Assembly: GCA_023666125.1 (NCBI GenBank)
Contig: JAMPCN010000024.1
Location: 1-34,740 of the forward strand
Direction: 5' to 3'
Source: Bacillus sp. (in: firmicutes)
GTDB lineage: Bacteria; Bacillota; Clostridia; Lachnospirales; Lachnospiraceae
Length of the DNA: 34,740 nucleotides
A program made the translations under genes and the position numbers. Under the pieces are notes generated by a model that searched no databases, was not told where the DNA came from, and was given only the letters and a program-made list of their open reading frames with translations. Positions 31,147-34,740 of this stretch are shown piece by piece; the first letter of the stretch is position 1; the number at the start of each line of letters is the position of its first letter.

Positions 31147-32262
31147 TCAGTCAAAATGCTTTGAAACCGTCTGTAAATGCTTGATAATAGGCAGATGCTG
31201 CGGACATACCCTTTCACATTGCCCACACTGTACACAGTCCGCCGCTTTGCCGAAATTCTGCGCCAGGATGTCATACTGCGTCAGATTAGACGTCCAGCCT
31301 TTCCCTTCTGTCTCCCTGGCATCTTCATTATAAAGGGAAAAATACTGTGGAATCGCGATATGCTTAGGGCATCCCTCCGTACAGTAGGAACAGCCAGTAC
31401 AGGGAATCGCTATCCGGGCGCGTATAATATCCGCCGCCTGCTCCACCAACCCGTATTCCTCTTTAGAAAACGGCTGAAAATCCGCCATATATCCGGTATT
31501 ATCCATTATCTGTTCCACATTGCTCATGCCGGATAACACGACCATGACATTATCAAGGGAAGCGGCAAAGCGGATGGCCCATGACGAAACGGATGCTTTA
31601 GGCGCATACCCTTTTAAAAGTTTTTCCGCCTCTGCGGGAATATCCGCGAGCGTTCCGCCCTTGACAGGCTCCATGACAATGACCTGCTTTCCGTGTTTGA
31701 TGGCGGTCTCATAACAAGCCTTTGCCTGAATCCACGGACTCTCCCAATCTAAGTAGTTGATTTGAAGCTGTACAAACTCCATCTCAGGATGCTTCGTAAG
31801 TATCTCATCAAGTAACTTTGCGCTGTCATGAAAAGAAAAACCAATATGTTTAATCAGACCTTGCGCTTTCTTTTCCTGTATCCATGTAAAACAGTCAAAC
31901 TGCTCAAATTTCGGCAGACTGTCCGCCTCAATGCCATGCAGCAGATAATAATCGAAGTAATCTACACCTGTCTTTTGCCGCTGGGCATTGAAAATTTTAT
32001 CCCTGTCCTCCAAACTGTTAAAAAATGCCGCGTGCAGCTTGGATGCCAGCGTATAGCTCTCACGGGGATAACGGTCAACCAGCGCCTCTTTAGCCGCGCT
32101 TTCACTGTTAAATCCGCAGTACATCCATGCAGTATCAAAATAGGTAAATCCTTTTTCTATAAAAGCATCCACCATTTTCTTTGTCTGCTCCATATCAATA
32201 CTTCCCGCATCGTTTTTATCAAGCAGCGGAAGCCTCATAAGTCCAAATCCCAATTTTTTCAT
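31147..32262 (-). CDS. Aldo/keto reductase with C-terminal 4Fe-4S ferredoxin domain
   Basis: 371 residues. Aldo/keto reductase barrel about 1-270: the catalytic tetrad is visible as Asp in YFDTAWMY, Tyr in the same motif, Lys in TLASKL and His in YYLLHGIE. The C-terminal ~90 residues carry two Cys clusters, CTGCSYCTEGCP and CVQCGQCERVCP, ligands for two 4Fe-4S clusters as in ferredoxin-coupled reductases common in anaerobes. Expected cytoplasmic oxidoreductase; substrate unknown. I chose ATG at 32262 (MKKLGFG) with AGAGG seven bases upstream; another ATG two codons earlier is possible. First gene of a five-gene operon with a near-consensus promoter at 32300-32328 and a palindrome further up. 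Confidence 0.93.
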   Translation of the reverse strand: MKKLGFGLMRLPLLDKNDAGSIDMEQTKKMVDAFIEKGFTYFDTAWMYCGFNSESAAKEALVDRYPRESYTLASKLHAAFFNSLEDRDKIFNAQRQKTGVDYFDYYLLHGIEADSLPKFEQFDCFTWIQEKKAQGLIKHIGFSFHDSAKLLDEILTKHPEMEFVQLQINYLDWESPWIQAKACYETAIKHGKQVIVMEPVKGGTLADIPAEAEKLLKGYAPKASVSSWAIRFAASLDNVMVVLSGMSNVEQIMDNTGYMADFQPFSKEEYGLVEQAADIIRARIAIPCTGCSYCTEGCPKHIAIPQYFSLYNEDARETEGKGWTSNLTQYDILAQNFGKAADCVQCGQCERVCPQHLPIIKHLQTVSKHFD

Positions 32263-32299
32263 TGTCATACCTCTTTTCCTGTTTTCTTTCTTTTTACTT

Positions 32300-32328
32300 A
32301 TTATAGAAAACGTGTCTTTATATATCAA
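32300..32328 (-). promoter_or_regulatory. Sigma-A promoter of the aldo/keto reductase operon
   Basis: On the minus strand TTGATA (32323-32328), 17-bp spacer, TATAAT (32300-32305), 38 bp before the ATG. Confidence 0.75.
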
Positions 32329-32351
32329 ATACTTATTTTAAATCAATATGT

Positions 32352-32366
32352 ATAGATAAAATCTAT
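32352..32366. promoter_or_regulatory. Palindrome upstream of the reductase promoter
   Basis: ATAGATAAAATCTAT: arms ATAGA/TCTAT around five bases, about 24 bp upstream of the -35. Position and T-N11-A shape suit a LysR-type activator site, but no regulator gene is in view. Confidence 0.4.
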
Positions 32367-32373
32367 GCAAATC

Positions 32374-34719
32374 TCAATCTATCAGAGTAATCAGCCTGGA
32401 GCGTTTTATCTTCTTTCCTGCAACCCATGAAAAGATAGCAGAAAGTCCGATAACCACTGCTGCCGGAAGCAGAGCATTGGACAGCGTTATACGGGATGAA
32501 AAATTACTGATGCCAAACATCCTAAGAAGCGCCGCCACAAGCGGGTCGGTAAGCAGCGAGCTAAATACGATGCCAAATACAGCGCCAATCAGGAAAACAA
32601 TACTAAACCGTAATACAAAAGAAAATCGGAGTCTTGCTGATGTAAAACCAAGCGTTTTATATATCCCCAAATCTTTCTCTTCCATGACAAACAGCTTGCT
32701 CTCTGTCAGTGATGTAACGACAAACACCACTACCGCCACAATCCCATACATAAAATACATTAGAAGTTCCATCGCGGAAAGAATCCCGTATAACCCCGGC
32801 CACGAATTTTCATGCAGATACACATCCCCGCCGTATGCCTCATCCAAAGCCTGCATGATTTCCTCCTGCATCCCGGCATCCTCCAGAAAATAATGCACGC
32901 ACCACATATGCGCGGTTTCCCGTCCTATTTTCTGATACCCCTCACGGCTTAAACCCACATTCGCTCCCATATCGTTTGCACACTGATAAATCCCGGAAAT
33001 TTTATAGGCAAAAGAGCCAAGTTCCGCACTGACAAAAACCGTATCTCCAATATCCACGCCCAAATCGGCGGCAACAAATTCCGTCAGTACAATCTCATCA
33101 TCACCGATGCAGCTCTTGCCCCGCAGCATATGGAAACGTTCCGGCTGTGTAATGACATTCGCCGTATAATCTATGCCCTCCACTGAAACGCCCGGCATGG
33201 CAAGCATATACTTGTCTGTGATATCCGTATAAGTGCGAATCAGATTCTCCACATCCTCACTTGTGGTTTTCCCCATAGGCTGCGCTGCGATATGTAAATC
33301 GGACGGATTAAAAGCGTCCATCAGCCCCTCGCCGTTTTTTCCCAGCCAGGAATCCATGCGTCCAATCAAAGAAGCAAAAAATACAAGCAGCATCGCGACA
33401 AGACAGGCTCCCATATAACGCATCCTGCCTGCGGCAAGCTGACGAATGGCCAGCCAAAATCCAAGCCCCTCCCGCGCTATCGGGGTAAAGAACATTCTTT
33501 TTCTCTCTTTACCCTCCTCATCCCTGCGGATTGCTTTCATAGGCGTAATCTTTTCTATCTGTGCCGTTTTCAGATATACAAATCCGGTCAGTATCAGAAA
33601 TACGGCTAACAAAACCGACAGACAAATACCTACCGGAATCCCGGAGGGAAATGAAAGTCCGCTAGTCGTCAAGGTCATGCGGCTTACCGCCTGCGCCGCC
33701 GGCAATGTTAAGATACCGCCCAATATCATCCCATATAAAACAGGCTCAAGAAATAAACGCATCTGTATTTGCCGCAGTTTCTTCGTCGTAAAGCCGATTG
33801 TTTTTAAAATCCCCATATCTGTCATATCCTGCTCTAGCGCACTGTTAATGCCATGTTCCATCACTATCAGCGATACCACGGCTAAAATAAGGGCAAACGC
33901 CAGAAAAAGTCCGGTAAATACATTCTGCAAAGTCAGCATGAAACCGAAAATGGCGCTGTCCGAATGGGTAAATTCCGCATATTGTACAAGTTCGGTATTG
34001 TTATTTAAAAGCGCGTTAAACTCCGTTGTACTTAACCCGGAATCTTTCTTAAAAATATGCAGCATATAACCGTCACGGGCAAGCCCGTCAATCCCCGCCT
34101 GCATGGTCATCCGGGCAATCTCGTCATGGTCTTGTCCGCAAATGAGAAAACTTTTCATGCCAATCATGGAACTGCCCATAAAAGGGTCCTCAAACCATCC
34201 TTTGACAACAAAAGTCTTTACCACACTGTTTCTGGCAATGGGAAAACGGATTTCATCCCCAATCTTAACGCCAAACATGGACTGCATAGACGGCGATACA
34301 TAAATTTCCCCTATGCCAATCCCTGCATTTTCCGTCTGATACCCTGTCAGATTATCCGTAAAAATCTTATAGGGATATTTTTCCGGCTCATAGGTAATAA
34401 GCTGTCCCTCACTGTCCGACTTTTGCCCGTTTATCTCATACTCTGAAAAAATAAGCTGTTGTATGCCCGTAGGCTCCGTTTCCGGAAGCGCGTTTATTTC
34501 ATCCGCCAGACTTTCAATATCAGAAACGCCGGACACCCATGCCGTAATATTGCCAAATCCAAGCCGTTTCATCTCATCATGCACATAGTTTCCCGCATTT
34601 TGCCATATCGTCAAGGCGGATAAAAGTGTCAGCGACAAAACCAGAAGTAAAATAAAAATCCCGATTAAACTCCCCCTATGCCGTTCACGCTCCGCCAGCC
34701 ATAATGTTCTAATTTCCAT
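32374..34719 (-). CDS. ABC transporter permease, FtsX/MacB type
   Basis: 781 residues. TM1 about 18-40, a large extracytoplasmic (MacB periplasmic core-like) domain about 42-255, an FtsX block of three helices near 260-390 (VFTGLFLAFALILAVVSLI), a fourth helix near 435, a second outer domain, and a second FtsX block near 645-775 (YGIVAVVVFVVTSLTES, SIVFLIGAVFGIVFSSLL). This is the full duplicated permease seen in lipoprotein or peptide export and bacitracin-type systems. It needs a separate ATPase, probably encoded just beyond the right edge. ATG at 34719 has AAAGGT upstream, so the gene is complete. Substrate unknown; no terminator is seen before the reductase operon promoter. Confidence 0.92.
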   Translation of the reverse strand: MEIRTLWLAERERHRGSLIGIFILLLVLSLTLLSALTIWQNAGNYVHDEMKRLGFGNITAWVSGVSDIESLADEINALPETEPTGIQQLIFSEYEINGQKSDSEGQLITYEPEKYPYKIFTDNLTGYQTENAGIGIGEIYVSPSMQSMFGVKIGDEIRFPIARNSVVKTFVVKGWFEDPFMGSSMIGMKSFLICGQDHDEIARMTMQAGIDGLARDGYMLHIFKKDSGLSTTEFNALLNNNTELVQYAEFTHSDSAIFGFMLTLQNVFTGLFLAFALILAVVSLIVMEHGINSALEQDMTDMGILKTIGFTTKKLRQIQMRLFLEPVLYGMILGGILTLPAAQAVSRMTLTTSGLSFPSGIPVGICLSVLLAVFLILTGFVYLKTAQIEKITPMKAIRRDEEGKERKRMFFTPIAREGLGFWLAIRQLAAGRMRYMGACLVAMLLVFFASLIGRMDSWLGKNGEGLMDAFNPSDLHIAAQPMGKTTSEDVENLIRTYTDITDKYMLAMPGVSVEGIDYTANVITQPERFHMLRGKSCIGDDEIVLTEFVAADLGVDIGDTVFVSAELGSFAYKISGIYQCANDMGANVGLSREGYQKIGRETAHMWCVHYFLEDAGMQEEIMQALDEAYGGDVYLHENSWPGLYGILSAMELLMYFMYGIVAVVVFVVTSLTESKLFVMEEKDLGIYKTLGFTSARLRFSFVLRFSIVFLIGAVFGIVFSSLLTDPLVAALLRMFGISNFSSRITLSNALLPAAVVIGLSAIFSWVAGKKIKRSRLITLID

Positions 34720-34740
34720 TTTATTTTTACCTTTCTCTGA

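Noticed and set aside
33446-34069. 207-codon plus-strand frame
   Set aside because: Antisense of the FtsX-type permease; no start signal or recognisable domain.

Overview
The window looks like chromosomal DNA of a low-to-moderate GC Gram-positive anaerobe of the Clostridia, most likely a Lachnospiraceae member. The reasons are the SCIFF (six-cysteine) peptide with its radical-SAM maturase beside a fused secDF, Gram-positive style Shine-Dalgarno sites (AGGAGG), frequent TTG starts, LRR_5/BspA-type proteins, several OmpR/VanS-like two-component systems and a BirA/BioY biotin module. Genus is inference. Almost everything reads on the minus strand; only a CNNM/CorC-type protein (13082-14368) and a small secreted protein (21444-21938) are on plus. 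I see no rRNA, tRNA, CRISPR array, transposase or phage gene, and no gene-free stretch longer than 300 bases.

Layout, left to right. 92-5521: a lipoprotein; a two-component operon in which the regulator (3705-4391) and kinase (1097-2566) are separated by an LRR protein and a 77-residue protein; then two small membrane-anchored proteins. The kinase 3' end is repeated as a 40-bp tandem array (981-1140). 5543-8156: a secreted Ser/Glu-repeat protein whose gene overlaps a GT-C-like membrane glycosyltransferase gene. 8295-12910: the ranthipeptide locus, reading TIGR04086-like membrane protein, scfA (48 aa, six Cys), a run of RNA hairpins, scfB, secDF, and a strong terminator. 12983-14368: promoter and CNNM/CBS protein. 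14361-17003: a soluble hybrid kinase (PAS-PAS-HisKA-HATPase-REC) ending in a GNAT acetyltransferase domain. 17032-20158: an OmpR regulator with a large membrane kinase. 20363-21229: SseB-like protein. 21444-23037: a truncated-looking secreted protein, then bioY with DUF1284 under a probable BirA operator. 23061-26524: hisS-aspS-small ORF under one promoter. 26572-28699: a chemotaxis receptor. 28714-32328: a five-gene operon (ferredoxin-type aldo/keto reductase, cyclophilin-like lipoprotein, 88-aa protein, DUF3737 beta-helix, second cyclophilin-like lipoprotein) with promoter and terminator. 32374-34719: FtsX-type ABC permease.

Most of the window concerns sensing and the cell surface: three histidine kinases, two OmpR regulators, a chemoreceptor and many exported proteins. 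Best candidates for new biology are the hybrid kinase-GNAT fusion, the 40-bp repeat of the kinase C-terminus whose copies differ partly by synonymous changes, the hairpin-rich scfA-scfB spacer, the LRR/77-aa pair inside a two-component operon, and the cyclophilin-like/DUF3737 operon. SCIFF itself is a described family, so the locus is recognised, not new.
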